A DNA stretch of 64,000 nucleotides from Klebsiella planticola ATCC 33531 (GCF_000735435.1 NZ_JMPP01000012.1:1-64000); one strand, 5' to 3'; counted from the first letter of the stretch, positions 1-12,495 are shown. Translations and numbers: made by a program. Notes: generated from the sequence alone by a model not told the origin.

Positions 1-63
1 CCGTTGGTGTTCATCTCTGAACCCCGCTGACCCGGCGGCTTGCGTGCCGTTGTTCCGTGTCAG

Positions 64-125
64 TGGAGGCGCATTATAGGGAGTTCTGAGACGTTGACAA
101 GCCCTGTTTTAAAAAAACTTTTCAA
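64..125 (-). promoter_or_regulatory. rRNA operon P1 promoter (operon lies off the left edge)
   Basis: Read on the minus strand there is a -35 TTGTCA (95-100), a 16-bp spacer and a -10 TATAAT (73-78). A GC-rich discriminator (GCGCCTCC) follows, as in stringently controlled rrn P1 promoters. An A/T-rich tract just upstream (about 105-120) fits an UP element. Sequence downstream of the start (about 64 down to 1) resembles the E. coli rrn leader between P1 and P2. In E. coli, rrnA follows hemG in this place. The rRNA genes themselves are outside the window. Confidence 0.88.
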
Positions 126-161
126 CCGCTCAAATTCCCGCCATCACGCCCATTTTACGTG

Positions 162-695
162 CTATTTGCTCGTCATTTGTGCGACTTCCCGCGCAAAATT
201 GGCAACCTGCTTCCAGTCGGTATAGACGACTTCTTTACTGGTATCCGTTTCACCACCGGTCATCTTCATTATCAGGCGAATCATGAAGCGATCGTACCAA
301 CGATAGCGCGGGTAGCGCAGTGCGCCGGCAAACACCGCGCTGCGCTGCGGCTGCCATGGCGAATTAAGCAGAAACTTACGCGTATAGCTATTTGTCTGCG
401 GCGTACGCTTCTCTGGCTTACGCGCCACGAGATTCACCGAGAAAAACGCCCCCGGCAGCGCATTCAGCGATTGCAGGTGTTTCTTCACGAAACGGTCCAG
501 CGCCGGATGAAAGTGTCCATAACGAATCGATGCACCAATCACCACGCGATCGTAGTGGCGCCATTCAACCTCTTCAGTACGGTTGAGATTAACCGTATCC
601 GCATCGATACCCAGCTCTTTCAACTCAGAGGCAAGGAAGGAGGCAATTTCACGCGTCTGCCCGTCGCGGGTGGAAAATAGAATCAACGTTTTCAC
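162..695 (-). CDS. hemG: Protoporphyrinogen IX dehydrogenase (menaquinone-dependent) HemG
   Basis: HemG oxidises protoporphyrinogen IX to protoporphyrin IX at the inner membrane and passes electrons to quinones. The protein has a flavodoxin fold with the FMN phosphate loop STRDGQT at residues 8-14. It also has the HemG-type long insert loop containing [13 protein letters not shown] (about 110-125). The GTG at 695 is chosen as start because AGGAG lies 5 nt upstream; a GTG two codons earlier (701) overlaps that Shine-Dalgarno. This gives 177 residues against 181 in E. coli. It is 11 nt downstream of trkH and likely the last gene of a pepQ-yigZ-trkH-hemG run. Confidence 0.96.
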   Translation of the reverse strand: MKTLILFSTRDGQTREIASFLASELKELGIDADTVNLNRTEEVEWRHYDRVVIGASIRYGHFHPALDRFVKKHLQSLNALPGAFFSVNLVARKPEKRTPQTNSYTRKFLLNSPWQPQRSAVFAGALRYPRYRWYDRFMIRLIMKMTGGETDTSKEVVYTDWKQVANFAREVAQMTSK

Positions 696-706
696 AAGCA
701 CTCCTG

Positions 707-2158
707 TTATTCGCGCCAGAAAGTGGGGGTAAAGAGCACCAGTAAGGTGAACACTTCCAGACGACCAAACAGCATATTAGCAATCAAGATCCATTTCGCG
801 ACCGGGTTCATTGTCGCGAAGTTGTCCGCCACTACGCCAAGTCCTGGCCCGAGGTTGTTTAACGTTGCCACAACCGAGGCGAAAGCAGAAAAGTCATCCA
901 CTCCGGTCGCGATGATCGCCAGCATGCTAATAATGAACACCAGCGCATAGGCAGAAAAGAATCCCCACACCGCCTCCAGAATACGTTCCGGCAGCGCACG
1001 GTTGCCTAACTTAATACTGTATACCGCGTTCGGATGCACCAGACGCTTGAGTTCACGGTTCCCCTGTTTGAACAACAGCAGTATGCGGATAACTTTCAGC
1101 CCGCCGCCCGTCGACCCGGCACAACCGCCAATAAATGCCGAGCACAATAACAGCACCGGCAGGAATAATGGCCAGCGCGCGATGCTGTCGGTGGTAAAAC
1201 CCGCCGTCGTCGCCATTGAGACCACCTGGAAGAAGGCCTGATTCAGCGTCGTCAGCGCCGAGCTATACACATCATGCAACCACAACACCAGCGTACAAAT
1301 CACCACCAGCGTCAGTTGAACACCAATAAACATGCGGAATTCAGGATCGCGCCAGTACACCTTCAGACTGCGTCCGCTGAGCAATGAAAAATGGAGGCCA
1401 TAGTTACAGCCTGAGATCAGCAGGAAAACCGCAATAATCGTGTTAATGGTTGGACTGTTAAAATACCCTACGCTGGCGTCATGTGTAGAAAAGCCGCCAA
1501 TCGCGATAGTCGAAAAGCTGTGACCGATGGCATCAAATGCCGGCATACCCGCGAACCAGAGCGCAAGCGCACAGGCTACCGTCAACAACACGTAGATAAG
1601 CCACAGCGTTTTGGCCGTCTCGGCGATACGCGGGCGCATTTTATTGTCCTTCAGAGGCCCCGGCATTTCCGCCCGATACAACTGCATCCCGCCGACGCCC
1701 AGTATCGGCAGTATTGCTACCGCCAACACAATGATCCCCATACCGCCAAACCACTGCAGCATCTGTCGATAGAAGAGGATGGCATGAGGTAAAGAGTCCA
1801 GCCCCACCAGCGTGGTGGCACCGGTCGTAGTCAGGCCTGAGAATGACTCAAAAAACGCATCCGTTATCGTCAAATTCGGTTGTTCGGCGAAAATAAACGG
1901 TAGCGCACCAACGCTGCCCAGCACGGTCCAGAAGAGTACGACAATCAGAAAACCCTCGCGGGATTTCAGTTCGCCCTTTTCACGGCGGTTCGGCCACCAT
2001 AATAGAGAGCCTATCGCCAGAGCGACAAAAAAGGTCTGGGTAAACGCCCGCCCCGCGCCATCGCGGTATATCAGGGCCACTAATCCCGGAAGGATCATCG
2101 TCCCCGAAAACAAAATGACCAACAGTCCAACGATTCGGGTTATGGCGCGAAAATGCAT
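707..2158 (-). CDS. trkH: Trk system potassium uptake protein TrkH
   Basis: This is the K+-translocating inner-membrane subunit of the Trk system, which works with the NAD-binding regulator TrkA (not in this window). At 483 residues it equals the E. coli length. Four pore-loop repeats are visible with their selectivity glycines: TTTGATT near 110, IAIGGFST near 220, TTAGFTTD near 320 and NNLGPGLG near 435. The start codon lies 41 nt after yigZ, and the stop is 11 nt before hemG, so co-transcription is likely. It is nearly identical to E. coli TrkH throughout. Confidence 0.98.
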   Translation of the reverse strand: MHFRAITRIVGLLVILFSGTMILPGLVALIYRDGAGRAFTQTFFVALAIGSLLWWPNRREKGELKSREGFLIVVLFWTVLGSVGALPFIFAEQPNLTITDAFFESFSGLTTTGATTLVGLDSLPHAILFYRQMLQWFGGMGIIVLAVAILPILGVGGMQLYRAEMPGPLKDNKMRPRIAETAKTLWLIYVLLTVACALALWFAGMPAFDAIGHSFSTIAIGGFSTHDASVGYFNSPTINTIIAVFLLISGCNYGLHFSLLSGRSLKVYWRDPEFRMFIGVQLTLVVICTLVLWLHDVYSSALTTLNQAFFQVVSMATTAGFTTDSIARWPLFLPVLLLCSAFIGGCAGSTGGGLKVIRILLLFKQGNRELKRLVHPNAVYSIKLGNRALPERILEAVWGFFSAYALVFIISMLAIIATGVDDFSAFASVVATLNNLGPGLGVVADNFATMNPVAKWILIANMLFGRLEVFTLLVLFTPTFWRE

Positions 2159-2199
2159 CTCTGGCGCTTCCTTTGGTATGCGAAAAAATCAGGTGGGGA

Positions 2200-2814
2200 T
2201 TATTCGTCAATCTTCAGTAATTGCAACGAGCCACGACTAAAATCAGCCAGTTTTGTCGAAAAAGACGCCACTTCAGCTTGCGGAAGCGCCACACGAAGCT
2301 GGACGGAGGCCTGATAGTCACTGTCGACAATTTGCCCTGAGAACTGAGCCAACAGCGTTTCAATTCCGGCTAACTGCCCGTACTCACACTGCAAAGTATA
2401 TGCGGTCAGCGGCGTCTTGCGCTGCGTTGTCAGCACGGCAAGCGCCTGATGAACGCCGCCGCCATACGCTTTAACCAGACCGCCGGTACCCAGCAAAATA
2501 CCGCCGTAGTAGCGTACCACGACGGCCGTTATCTCGCCGACGCCGCTGCCCATCAGCTGCGCCAGCATAGGTTTACCCGCGGTGCCTGCCGGTTCGCCAT
2601 CGTCAGAAAAACCCAGCTGTTGAGAGTCATTGGGTGGCCCGGCCACCCACGCCACGCAATGATGACGGGCGTCAGGGTGCTCCGCCCTGACGGACTCAAC
2701 AAACGCCTTTGCCGCTACCACGCCGTCAGTATGTGCCAACAGCGTGATAAAACGACTTCTTTTGATCTCTTCGACAACGGTCACCGGCGCGGCCGGTATC
2801 AACCAACTTTCCAT
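2200..2814 (-). CDS. yigZ: IMPACT family protein YigZ
   Basis: A 204-residue member of the UPF0029/IMPACT family, whose molecular role in bacteria is unsettled. The N-terminal IMPACT domain (about 1-130) carries RHHCVAWV, FSDDGEPAGTAG and the glycine-rich VVRYYGGILLGTGGLVKAYG stretch. A C-terminal ferredoxin-like region follows. Its ATG overlaps the pepQ stop by one base (TAATG), which indicates translational coupling with the peptidase. Function is by family only. Confidence 0.95.
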   Translation of the reverse strand: MESWLIPAAPVTVVEEIKRSRFITLLAHTDGVVAAKAFVESVRAEHPDARHHCVAWVAGPPNDSQQLGFSDDGEPAGTAGKPMLAQLMGSGVGEITAVVVRYYGGILLGTGGLVKAYGGGVHQALAVLTTQRKTPLTAYTLQCEYGQLAGIETLLAQFSGQIVDSDYQASVQLRVALPQAEVASFSTKLADFSRGSLQLLKIDE

Positions 2815-4145
2815 TACGCCAGTTTCAGGTCACGCGTCATATTTTCAACACTGTTTTCGTGGATGACGACGTTATCTTCAATACGGATGCCGCCAAACGG
2901 CTTCAATGCTTCAATTTTTTGCCAGTTGAAGTGTTTGCTAAACTGCCCTTCACGCCACGGCGCCAGCAGAGACTCAATGAAGTAGATGCCCGGTTCGATG
3001 GTCAGCACCATACGCGGCTGCAAAATACGTGTGCAGCGCAGATACGGATATTTCGACGGCGCCGCCAGATGAGTACCGCTATCATCCTGCATGAAACCAG
3101 CCACATCATGGACCTGCAGGCCCAGCGGATGGCCAATACCGTGTGGCATAAACGGTCCGGTCAGGTCGTTTTCAACCATGGCCTCTTCGCTCATGTTGGT
3201 CACGATCTGGTGCTTACGCAACAGCTTAGCGATGCGTTGGTGGAACTGGATATGGTAATCCACATAGCTTTTTCCAGCCTTCATCGTGCTAATCAGAGCC
3301 AGCTGCTCATCGTTAACGTCTTTAATCAAATGAGCAAAGTCATTATCGCCGTGCGCCGCCCAGGTACGCGTCAGGTCTGCCGCATAGCCGTTGTATTCCG
3401 CTCCGGCATCCAGTAAGAAGCTGCGCGCTTCTGCCGGCGCACGATGATCCAGTTTGGTGTAGTGCAGCACAGAGGCATGTTCGTTAAGCGCCACGATATT
3501 GCTGTAAGGCACATCGGTGTCGCGATGACCGGTGGCCGTCAGATACGCCTGGTTGATATCGAATTCGCTCATTCCTGAGAGGAATGCTTCATGGGCCGCG
3601 CGATGCCCGTTGACCGCCGACTTCTGCGCTTCGCGCATGCAGGCCAACTCATAATCGGTCTTAAAGGAACGATAGTAGTGCAGAAAATCAATCACCCCTT
3701 TCGGGTTGATATGACTGGCCGCGATCTCCAGACCGAGCGCACGCTCCGGCACCGGCCCGATATAGGCGATATTGCCGCGCGCAGCTGGCAGCTGGCTACC
3801 AATACCGTCGGCTTTCGGCAGGGCAATCACTTCCACCTCTTCCGTCCAGAACGAGGTCGGCAGCGGTTCAACGTTATGCCAGTAATCGACCGGCAGGTAG
3901 AACCACAGTTTCGGTTTGTTGACGCCATCAACCAGCAGCCAGCAGTTGGGTACCTGCGTCACCGGGACCCAGGACTTAAATTGCGGGTTGACCTTAAACG
4001 GGTACGGATGATCGTCGAGGAAGACATTGACCAGCTCACCGGAGTGAATCAGCAACGCATCAAGGTTAAAACGAGCCAAAGCATCACGGGTACGTTCTTG
4101 TAGGGTAACGATATGATTTTTATAGAGCGCGGCTAGTGATTCCAT
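2814..4145 (-). CDS. pepQ: Xaa-Pro dipeptidase PepQ
   Basis: A cytoplasmic metallopeptidase of family M24 that cleaves dipeptides with C-terminal proline; relatives also hydrolyse organophosphate esters. It has 443 residues as in E. coli. The dinuclear-metal ligands are visible in order: the two Asp in [19 protein letters not shown], His in [11 protein letters not shown], Glu in TIEPG and Glu in GIRIEDN. Residue 378 is Arg (codon CGT, 3012-3014) in the motif [12 protein letters not shown], where E. coli and most M24 enzymes have Gly (see findings). It is divergent from fadBA and followed directly by yigZ. Confidence 0.97.
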   Translation of the reverse strand: MESLAALYKNHIVTLQERTRDALARFNLDALLIHSGELVNVFLDDHPYPFKVNPQFKSWVPVTQVPNCWLLVDGVNKPKLWFYLPVDYWHNVEPLPTSFWTEEVEVIALPKADGIGSQLPAARGNIAYIGPVPERALGLEIAASHINPKGVIDFLHYYRSFKTDYELACMREAQKSAVNGHRAAHEAFLSGMSEFDINQAYLTATGHRDTDVPYSNIVALNEHASVLHYTKLDHRAPAEARSFLLDAGAEYNGYAADLTRTWAAHGDNDFAHLIKDVNDEQLALISTMKAGKSYVDYHIQFHQRIAKLLRKHQIVTNMSEEAMVENDLTGPFMPHGIGHPLGLQVHDVAGFMQDDSGTHLAAPSKYPYLRCTRILQPRMVLTIEPGIYFIESLLAPWREGQFSKHFNWQKIEALKPFGGIRIEDNVVIHENSVENMTRDLKLA

Positions 4146-4293
4146 CTTTTATCCTTTGCTTTTATTAGATCGTGATTCCCCGCATCTTAGCACATCGGCC
4201 CCGGGCAGGGTGATTTCCGCCAGGTGTGATCCGACCAGCATTTATTTAAAGACTCATTTGCAATTCTTTAACATAAATCCCACACTCCGTTGC

Positions 4294-4310
4294 ATCTGGT
4301 ACGACCAGAT
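4294..4310 (+). promoter_or_regulatory. FadR operator of fadBA
   Basis: A 17-bp palindrome, ATCTGGTACGACCAGAT, lies 26 bp before the fadB start. As I recall it, it equals the E. coli fadB FadR site. FadR bound here represses fadBA until long-chain acyl-CoA releases it. The intergenic region with divergent pepQ is 4146-4336. Confidence 0.9.
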
Positions 4311-4336
4311 CACATTGCTGGATTCAGGAGACTGAC

Positions 4337-6526
4337 ATGCTCTACAAAGGCGACAACCTGTACCTCGACTGGCTGGAAGATGGCATTGCCGAACTGGTGT
4401 TCGATGCTCCCGGCTCGGTGAACAAGCTCGATACCGCAACCGTAGCCAGCCTCGGTGAGGCGCTGGACGTACTCGAAAAACAACAAGATCTTAAGGGGCT
4501 GATGCTGCGTTCCGGGAAAGCGGCCTTCATTGTCGGCGCCGACATTACCGAATTTCTGTCCCTGTTCCTGGTACCACAGGAGCAGTTGAGCCAGTGGCTC
4601 CATTTTGCCAATAGCGTCTTTAACCGTCTGGAAGATTTACCGGTACCGACTATTTCAGCGGTAAACGGCTATGCGCTGGGCGGCGGCTGCGAGTGCGTGC
4701 TGGCGACGGACTACCGTCTGGCTACGCCGGACCTGCGTATCGGCCTGCCGGAAACCAAACTGGGTATCATGCCGGGCTTTGGCGGCTCAGTACGAATGCC
4801 GCGTCTGCTCGGCGCCGATAGCGCGCTGGAAATTATTGCCGCTGGGAAGGATGTCAGTGCCGATCAGGCGCTGAAAATCGGCCTCGTCGACGGCATCGTC
4901 AAACCAGAGAAACTGCGCGATGGCGCACTCGCCATGCTGCGTCAGGCCATTAACGGCGACCTGGACTGGAAAGCGAAGCGCCAGCCGAAGCTGGAGCCAT
5001 TGAAGCTCAGTAAAATTGAAGCGGCCATGAGCTTCACCATCGCCAAAGGCATGGTGGCGCAGACCGCCGGGAAACACTATCCGGCGCCGATGACGGCGGT
5101 AAAAACCATCGAGGCGGCCGCTCGTTTCGGCCGCGAAGAAGCGCTGAATCTGGAAAACCAAAGCTTTGTCCCGCTGGCGCACACCAAAGAGGCCCGCGCG
5201 CTGGTCGGTATCTTCCTTAACGATCAGTATGTCAAAGCCAAAGCGAAGAAGCTGACCAAAAACGTTGAGACGCCGAAACAGGCCGCCGTACTGGGGGCCG
5301 GGATCATGGGTGGCGGTATCGCCTATCAGTCCGCCTGGAAAGGCGTGCCGGTGATCATGAAGGACATTAACGACAAATCGCTGACGCTCGGCATGAACGA
5401 AGCCGCTAAGCTGCTCAACAAGCAGCTTGAGCGCGGCAAGATTGATGGGCTGAAGCTGGCCGGCGTTATTGGCACGATTCACCCGACTCTCGATTATGCT
5501 GGCTTTGAGCGCGTAGATGTCGTGGTCGAAGCCGTCGTCGAGAATCCGAAAGTGAAAAAGGCCGTACTGACGGAAACCGAAGAGAAAGTCCGCCCGGATA
5601 CGGTTCTGGCTTCTAACACCTCAACGATTCCGATCGGTGAGCTGGCCAGCGTCCTGAAGCGTCCGGAAAACTTCTGCGGTATGCACTTCTTTAACCCTGT
5701 GCATCGTATGCCGCTGGTAGAAGTGATTCGCGGCGAAAAAACCTCAGATGACACCATCGCAAAAGTCGTGGCCTGGGCGAGCAAAATGGGCAAAACGCCG
5801 ATCGTGGTTAACGACTGCCCCGGCTTCTTCGTCAACCGCGTGCTGTTCCCCTACTTTGCGGGATTCAGCCAACTGCTTCGCGATGGTGCGGACTTCCGCA
5901 AAGTCGATAAGGTGATGGAGAAACTGTTCGGCTGGCCAATGGGCCCGGCATACCTGCTCGACGTGGTCGGCATCGATACCGCGCACCACGCGCAGGCGGT
6001 GATGGCCGCCGGCTTCCCGCAGCGTATGCAGAAAGATTATCGCGACGCGATCGACGCGCTGTTCGACGCCAGCCGTTTCGGCCAGAAAAACGGTCTCGGC
6101 TTCTGGCGGTATCAAGAAGACAGTAAAGGCAAACCGAAGAAAGAAGAAGACCCGGCCGTCGACGCGCTGCTGGCGGAAGTCAGCCAGCCAAAACGGGACT
6201 TCAGCGACGATGAGATTATCGCCCGGATGATGATTCCGATGGTCAACGAAGTGGTCCGCTGCCTGGAGGAAGGCATTATCGCCAGCCCGGCGGAAGCGGA
6301 TATGGCGCTGGTTTATGGCCTCGGCTTCCCTCCGTTCCACGGCGGCGCATTCCGCTGGCTGGATACCCTGGGCAGCGCAAAATATCTCGATATGGCGCAG
6401 CAGTATCAGCACCTCGGCCCGCTGTACGAAGTGCCGGAAGGACTGCGTAATAAAGCACGCCATAACGAACCCTATTATCCCCCGGTAGAACCAGCCCGCC
6501 CGGCGGGCGTTCTGAAAACGGCTTAA
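4337..6526 (+). CDS. fadB: Fatty acid oxidation complex subunit alpha FadB
   Basis: A bifunctional beta-oxidation enzyme: enoyl-CoA hydratase/isomerase plus 3-hydroxyacyl-CoA dehydrogenase, forming an alpha2-beta2 complex with FadA. It has 729 residues as in E. coli. The N-terminal crotonase domain (about 1-190) contains [13 protein letters not shown] and [15 protein letters not shown] with the two catalytic Glu. The NAD-binding motif [10 protein letters not shown] begins near residue 317, and the catalytic His sits in [20 protein letters not shown] precedes the ATG. fadA follows 9 nt later. Confidence 0.98.
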   Translation: MLYKGDNLYLDWLEDGIAELVFDAPGSVNKLDTATVASLGEALDVLEKQQDLKGLMLRSGKAAFIVGADITEFLSLFLVPQEQLSQWLHFANSVFNRLEDLPVPTISAVNGYALGGGCECVLATDYRLATPDLRIGLPETKLGIMPGFGGSVRMPRLLGADSALEIIAAGKDVSADQALKIGLVDGIVKPEKLRDGALAMLRQAINGDLDWKAKRQPKLEPLKLSKIEAAMSFTIAKGMVAQTAGKHYPAPMTAVKTIEAAARFGREEALNLENQSFVPLAHTKEARALVGIFLNDQYVKAKAKKLTKNVETPKQAAVLGAGIMGGGIAYQSAWKGVPVIMKDINDKSLTLGMNEAAKLLNKQLERGKIDGLKLAGVIGTIHPTLDYAGFERVDVVVEAVVENPKVKKAVLTETEEKVRPDTVLASNTSTIPIGELASVLKRPENFCGMHFFNPVHRMPLVEVIRGEKTSDDTIAKVVAWASKMGKTPIVVNDCPGFFVNRVLFPYFAGFSQLLRDGADFRKVDKVMEKLFGWPMGPAYLLDVVGIDTAHHAQAVMAAGFPQRMQKDYRDAIDALFDASRFGQKNGLGFWRYQEDSKGKPKKEEDPAVDALLAEVSQPKRDFSDDEIIARMMIPMVNEVVRCLEEGIIASPAEADMALVYGLGFPPFHGGAFRWLDTLGSAKYLDMAQQYQHLGPLYEVPEGLRNKARHNEPYYPPVEPARPAGVLKTA

Positions 6527-7699
<1,173 letters not shown>

Positions 7700-7729
7700 T
7701 TAAAGAGTTATCTCAAAGCTATTGGTGCC

Positions 7730-7882
7730 AGAACAAGGCGGCAGGCGAATGACAAATTCGTCAGGAACGAATGCGAACAGCCGAAGGCTGCCTTCGATGA
7801 GGGACACGGATGTCCCTTATTCACCCTGATGCGCTTACATACCGTAAGTGATTCGGGATGAATAAGCGCAGCCAACGCAGTT
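7730..7882. repeat. Degenerate ERIC-like repeat with extra small hairpins
   Basis: The stretch 7831-7880 is an imperfect palindrome centred on TTAC-GTAAGTGA and ends GCGCAGCCAACGC, matching one arm of the ERIC/IRU repeat. The opposite arm fragment AAGGCGGCAGGCGAAT is at about 7734-7749. Between the parts sit three small perfect hairpins: ATTCGT/ACGAAT, CAGCC/GGCTG and GGGACA/TGTCCC. It lies between the convergent genes fadA and fre. A cleaner copy is at 23094-23168. Confidence 0.6.
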
Positions 7883-7925
7883 ATGGTGACCATGGCGAAG
7901 AGAGGGGGGTTTAGTTGCCGTTTTT

Positions 7926-7950
7926 CCCGCCTGTCAGGGGCGGGTTTTTT
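7926..7950 (+). terminator. Rho-independent terminator of fadBA
   Basis: A CCCGCC/GGCGGG stem (7926-7931, 7939-7944) with a 7-nt loop is followed by six T residues. Confidence 0.85.
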
Positions 7951-7996
7951 ATTTCTACCGTTCTCTACCCTCTCCCTGAAGAAGAGGGCGTGAGAA

Positions 7997-8698
7997 TCAG
8001 ATAAAGGCAAATGCATCGCCGAACAGGCGATCTTCGCGGGCATTGCGCTCATTGCAGAACAGCTCACGGGCAATTTTTGCCATTTCGAAGCGGCCGGCAA
8101 TATAAATATCATGCTCTGCCAGAGTGCCATAGTCCTGCAGTACCGCGGTCAACACGGTGCCAGAGCGCCCACGCCACTCTTCTTCCGGCTGTTCCACAAC
8201 CGGCTCAACACGCAGACCCGGGTGCTCCACGCTCAGCGCTTCCAGCTCTGCCAGATCGTAGAGATGTTTCGCTTCGCGACCCCCCCAGTACACGGCAATA
8301 TCGCGGTTCGGGTTACGCGCCAGGGCGGTAAGCAGAATGGAACGCACATAGGAGAACCCGGTCCCCCCGGCGATCAGGATCAGCGGACGATCTTCGTCCT
8401 CACGCAGCCAGGCCTCACCATGCGGAATATCAACCTCAATCTCGCGCTCTTTCAGAATGCGATCCATAACCGCCATCGCATACAGGTTGAGCTCAGAGGC
8501 GCCGATATGCAGTTCAATACATTCCTGCTCCGCCGGCGTGGAAGCCATGGAGAACGGACGCTTGTCGCGCTCATCCATTACCACCATCAAATATTGACCA
8601 GCGCGGAAAGAAAACGCCGCTTCCGGCACTAATCGAACGCGATACACGGTATCGGTAATTGCCTCCACCGAGGTCACTTTACAGCTTAAGGTTGTCAT
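7997..8698 (-). CDS. fre: NAD(P)H-flavin reductase Fre
   Basis: A soluble enzyme that reduces free FMN, FAD or riboflavin with NAD(P)H. Its reduced flavins serve several systems, including UbiX, which makes the prenyl-FMN used by the adjacent UbiD. It has 233 residues as in E. coli. The flavin-binding motif RPFSMAS is near 46-52, and the nucleotide-binding [12 protein letters not shown] is near 110-121. The stop is convergent with fadA. The gene starts 49 nt after ubiD. Confidence 0.97.
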   Translation of the reverse strand: MTTLSCKVTSVEAITDTVYRVRLVPEAAFSFRAGQYLMVVMDERDKRPFSMASTPAEQECIELHIGASELNLYAMAVMDRILKEREIEVDIPHGEAWLREDEDRPLILIAGGTGFSYVRSILLTALARNPNRDIAVYWGGREAKHLYDLAELEALSVEHPGLRVEPVVEQPEEEWRGRSGTVLTAVLQDYGTLAEHDIYIAGRFEMAKIARELFCNERNAREDRLFGDAFAFI

Positions 8699-8747
8699 GC
8701 GTCCCCTCTGTCGGGTCTATAGAGCAAAACAGCGGCGTTAGCCCCGC

Positions 8748-10223
8748 TTACTGTGATTTAAAGATAGCCAGCTCATCCCAGATGGCGTCAACGCGCGCCG
8801 TCACCTCAGGATCTTTCTTAATAGGACGACCCCATTCACGCTGGGTTTCGCCTGGCCATTTATTTGTGGCATCCAGCCCCATTTTTGAACCCAGGCCGGA
8901 AACCGGCGAGGCAAAATCCAGATAATCGATCGGCGTATTTTCTACCAGTACCGTATCACGAGCCGGGTCCATACGGGTAGTAATCGCCCAGATCACGTCG
9001 TTCCAGTCGCGCGCATTAACGTCATCATCGCAGACGATCACGAACTTCGTGTACATAAACTGGCGCAGGAATGACCACACGCCCATCATGACGCGCTTGG
9101 CGTGTCCGGCGTACTGTTTCTTCATCGTGACCACGGCCAGACGATAAGAGCAACCTTCCGGCGGCAGGTAGAAATCAACAATTTCAGGGAACTGCTTTTG
9201 CAGGATCGGCACGAAGACTTCGTTCAGCGCGACGCCCAGGACCGCAGGTTCATCCGGCGGGCGCCCGGTATACGTTGAATGATAAATCGCATCTTCACGC
9301 TGAGTGATATGCGTAACCGTAAATACCGGGAAATTATCCACTTCATTGTAGTAGCCGGTATGATCGCCATACGGCCCTTCCGGCGCCATTTCACCTGGCT
9401 CAATATACCCTTCCAGCACAATTTCCGCGCTGGCCGGTACTTCAAGATCGTTGGAAATGCACTTGACCACTTCCGTTTTGGTGCCGCGCAGCAGGCCGGC
9501 AAACGCATACTCTGAAAGCGTATCGGGAACCGGCGTCACGGCGCCAAGAATGGTCGCCGGGTCAGCGCCCAGCGCCACGGAGACCGGAAAGCGTTCGCCC
9601 GGATGAGCCACACACCACTCCTGAAAATCCAGCGCGCCGCCGCGATGGGAGAGCCAGCGCATGATCAGCTTATTCTTACCAATGAGCTGCTGGCGATAGA
9701 TGCCGAGGTTCTGCCGTTCTTTATGCGGACCGCGAGTGACCGTCAGTCCCCAGGTAATCAGCGGGGCAGCATCTTCCGGCCAGCAGGTCATGATCGGAAT
9801 ACGCGTCAGATCAACGTTGTCACCTTCAATGATTTTTTGCTGGCAGGGTGCTCCGCGCAGGCGCTTTGTCGGCATATTCAATACCTGCTTAAACTGCGGC
9901 AGCTTATCGAACAGATCGCGAAAGCCTTTCGGCGGTTCCGGCTCTTTCAGAAAAGCCAGCAGCTTACCCACTTCACGCAACGAGCTGACATCCTCCTGCC
10001 CCATCCCCATGGCGACGCGGCGCGGAGTGCCAAACAGATTGCACAACACCGGCATGGTGTAGCCTTTGGGGTTTTCAAAAAGCAGGGCCGGGCCGCCGGC
10101 ACGTAAAGTGCGATCGGCAATTTCGGTGATCTCAAGGTGCGGATCGACCGGCAGGGAGATTCTTTTCAGTTCGCCCTGCTGCTCCAGTAATGTCAGAAAG
10201 TCGCGTAGATCGTGGTATTTCAT
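8748..10223 (-). CDS. ubiD: 3-octaprenyl-4-hydroxybenzoate decarboxylase UbiD
   Basis: A prenylated-FMN and Mn2+-dependent decarboxylase of ubiquinone synthesis. It has 491 residues (E. coli 497) and is almost colinear with the E. coli enzyme. The UbiD signature [18 protein letters not shown] (about 285-302) and the Glu-rich active-site region are present. It is divergent from rfaH and followed by fre, as in E. coli. The ATG at 10223 gives MKYHDLRDF. Confidence 0.97.
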   Translation of the reverse strand: MKYHDLRDFLTLLEQQGELKRISLPVDPHLEITEIADRTLRAGGPALLFENPKGYTMPVLCNLFGTPRRVAMGMGQEDVSSLREVGKLLAFLKEPEPPKGFRDLFDKLPQFKQVLNMPTKRLRGAPCQQKIIEGDNVDLTRIPIMTCWPEDAAPLITWGLTVTRGPHKERQNLGIYRQQLIGKNKLIMRWLSHRGGALDFQEWCVAHPGERFPVSVALGADPATILGAVTPVPDTLSEYAFAGLLRGTKTEVVKCISNDLEVPASAEIVLEGYIEPGEMAPEGPYGDHTGYYNEVDNFPVFTVTHITQREDAIYHSTYTGRPPDEPAVLGVALNEVFVPILQKQFPEIVDFYLPPEGCSYRLAVVTMKKQYAGHAKRVMMGVWSFLRQFMYTKFVIVCDDDVNARDWNDVIWAITTRMDPARDTVLVENTPIDYLDFASPVSGLGSKMGLDATNKWPGETQREWGRPIKKDPEVTARVDAIWDELAIFKSQ

Positions 10224-10400
10224 GGAGTTATTATTGACCTCTATACAGGCGGCTGATTATACGGTGTTCGCCAGCGCCATGCTGTACTTTTGTTAAATTA
10301 GAGTGAAAGAACATAGAATTTTTGATTTCAGTTATATTGGCTTTCGCGATCGCCCCAGGCTTTTGTTATGCTTGCTGCTAATAGAGTGGAAAGAGTTATT

Positions 10401-10889
10401 ATGCAAGCCTGGTATTTACTGTATTGCAAACGTGGGCAGCTTCAGCGCGCCCAGGAACACCTCGAACGACAGGCAGTTAATTGCCTGATGCCGACTATCG
10501 CACTGGAAAAAATCATCCGCGGCAAACGCACTACGGTCAGTGAACCTTTGTTCCCCAATTACCTGTTTGTCGAATTCGATCCGGAAATTATCCACACTAC
10601 GACTATCAGCGCCACGCGAGGTGTGAATAACTTCGTGCGCTTTGGCGCCCAGCCCGCCACGGTACCGTCCGCGGTCATTCACCAGCTCTCTATCTATAAA
10701 CCGGAAGGCATCACCGACCCGGAAACACCGCACGAAGGTGACTTCGTCTTGATTACCGACGGCGCGTTTGAAGGCCTGCAGGCTATCTTTAGCGAACCGG
10801 ATGGTGAAGCGCGCTCCATGCTGCTGCTGAATCTGCTTAACAAGCAGGTACTGCAAAGCATCAAAAATACCGACTTTCATAAAATCTGA
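10401..10889 (+). CDS. rfaH: Transcription antitermination protein RfaH
   Basis: A NusG paralogue that binds RNA polymerase paused at ops elements and lets it transcribe long operons for LPS core, capsule, hemolysin and F-pilus; its C-terminal domain also recruits ribosomes. It has 162 residues as in E. coli. The N-terminal NGN domain starts [20 protein letters not shown] and the C-terminal KOW domain holds [18 protein letters not shown]. The ATG at 10401 is chosen by homology; an upstream in-frame ATG at 10368 adds 11 unconserved residues. It converges with tatD, with 8 nt between stops. Confidence 0.96.
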   Translation: MQAWYLLYCKRGQLQRAQEHLERQAVNCLMPTIALEKIIRGKRTTVSEPLFPNYLFVEFDPEIIHTTTISATRGVNNFVRFGAQPATVPSAVIHQLSIYKPEGITDPETPHEGDFVLITDGAFEGLQAIFSEPDGEARSMLLLNLLNKQVLQSIKNTDFHKI

Positions 10890-10897
10890 CGGTACGC

Positions 10898-11680
10898 TTA
10901 AAAACGGATGCCGAAAAGCGTTCTGACATTCGTGTCAGCGATCTCTTCCAGCCGCTGAGCCTCCTCCCCGCGCCATCCCGCTATGCGGGTCAGAATATGC
11001 GGCAGATATACCGGTTCATTCCGGCGGGAAGCGGGCTTCGGGCTAAGGTCGCGGGGCAGCAGATACGGGGCATCCGTTTCAATCAGCAGGCGTTCTGCCG
11101 GGATATCCGGCAGCAGCGCGCGCAGCTCAAGCCCTCGTCGCTCGTCGCAGACCCAGCCTGTAATGCCAATATACAAACCGTGGTTCACGCAGGCACGCAT
11201 TTCTTCGCGGGTTCCGGTGAAGCAGTGCAGCACCGCGCCAGGCAGTTTATCCAGCCAGGGCGTCAGGAGCGTCAGGAAACGTTCATGGGCATCGCGGCAG
11301 TGCAAAAAAACCGGCAGAGACAACTCGGCTGCCAGCGCCAGCTGTGCGCTGAAGGCGGCCTCTTGCTCCTGAGGGGTTGAAAAGTTGCGGTTGAAGTCCA
11401 GCCCACATTCGCCGATAGCGACGACTTCCGGCTGGCGCGCCAGCTGAAAAATGGAGTCAGCCACCGATGCCGCCCAGCTGCTGCTGTCATGAGGATGCAC
11501 CCCGGCGGTTGACCAGCAGCGGGTATAGCGATGTGCCAGCTGCCGGGCCTGCTCGCTTTCATGCAGGTTAGTCCCGGTGAACAGCATGCCGGTCACGCCC
11601 GCCGCCTGAGCGCGGGCCACGACCTCATCGCGATCGCGGGAAAACTGTGGACTGGTCAGGTTGACGCCGATATCAAACAT
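10898..11680 (-). CDS. tatD: 3'-5' ssDNA/RNA exonuclease TatD
   Basis: A metal-dependent TIM-barrel nuclease linked to DNA repair and fragmentation; despite the name it is not needed for Tat export. It has 260 residues as in E. coli. Metal-binding motifs are visible: GECGLDFNR (near 91), FLHCRDAH (near 127), VLHCFTG (near 152) and LIETDAPYL (near 202). It is 39 nt downstream of tatC and probably the last gene of tatABCD. Confidence 0.97.
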   Translation of the reverse strand: MFDIGVNLTSPQFSRDRDEVVARAQAAGVTGMLFTGTNLHESEQARQLAHRYTRCWSTAGVHPHDSSSWAASVADSIFQLARQPEVVAIGECGLDFNRNFSTPQEQEAAFSAQLALAAELSLPVFLHCRDAHERFLTLLTPWLDKLPGAVLHCFTGTREEMRACVNHGLYIGITGWVCDERRGLELRALLPDIPAERLLIETDAPYLLPRDLSPKPASRRNEPVYLPHILTRIAGWRGEEAQRLEEIADTNVRTLFGIRF

Positions 11681-11719
11681 CGCTTCTCCAATATGACAAC
11701 CGCCCTGACGGGCGGCTGG

Positions 11720-12493
11720 TTACTCTTCTTTGCTCCCCGCCTCTTCAGCGGCGGCATCCTCGTCACGCGTCAGACGTTTTCCGGTATAGAAACGCGCAAA
11801 GAACACCCCGATCTCAAACAAGCAGTACATCGGAATTGCCAGCAGCGTTTGCGAGAAAACATCCGGTGGCGTCAGCAGCATGCCGACGACGAATGCTCCC
11901 ACCAACACGTACGGCCGCTTCTTACGCAAATCTTCCGGGGTCGTGACGCCCATCCAGCACAGCAGCACGATCGCAACCGGCACTTCAAACGAAACGCCAA
12001 AGGCGATAAACAGCGCCATGACGAAATCGAGATAGCTGCGAATATCCGTCGAGACCTGCACGCCCTCCGGCGCCGCGTGGGTCAGGAAACCAAACGCCAG
12101 CGGAAAAACGACAAAGTAGGCAAACGCCATACCGATATAGAACAGCAGCGTACTGGAAACCAGCAGCGGCATAACCAGCCGACGCTCATGTTTATACAGC
12201 GCCGGGGCAACAAACGCCCAGACCTGGTAAAGAATCACCGGCACCGACAGAATCACCGAAACCATGAAGGTCAGTTTGATCGGCGTAAAGAAAGGGGAAG
12301 CCACGTCGGTGGCGATCATCGTTGCACCCACCGGCATCTGCCGGATAAGCGGTGCGGAAACCAGCTGATAGATGTCGTTGGCGAAGTACACTAACGCCAG
12401 GAAAATGACCAGTATCGCGATGATGCTATTGATCAGGCGCTTACGCAGCTCAATCAAATGCGAAATTAGCGGTTGAGTATCTTCTACGCCCAT
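11720..12493 (-). CDS. tatC: Sec-independent protein translocase TatC
   Basis: The six-span inner-membrane receptor of the Tat pathway that recognises twin-arginine signal peptides with TatB. It has 257 residues. The conserved N-terminal [10 protein letters not shown] and the periplasmic loop LYKHERR are present, and the C-terminal tail is charged as usual. It starts 2 nt after the tatB stop. Confidence 0.98.
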   Translation of the reverse strand: MGVEDTQPLISHLIELRKRLINSIIAILVIFLALVYFANDIYQLVSAPLIRQMPVGATMIATDVASPFFTPIKLTFMVSVILSVPVILYQVWAFVAPALYKHERRLVMPLLVSSTLLFYIGMAFAYFVVFPLAFGFLTHAAPEGVQVSTDIRSYLDFVMALFIAFGVSFEVPVAIVLLCWMGVTTPEDLRKKRPYVLVGAFVVGMLLTPPDVFSQTLLAIPMYCLFEIGVFFARFYTGKRLTRDEDAAAEEAGSKEE

Positions 12494-12495
12494 TT

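Noticed and set aside
159-680. A 173-codon plus-strand frame at the left edge
   Set aside because: Antisense to hemG, which is clearly the real gene.
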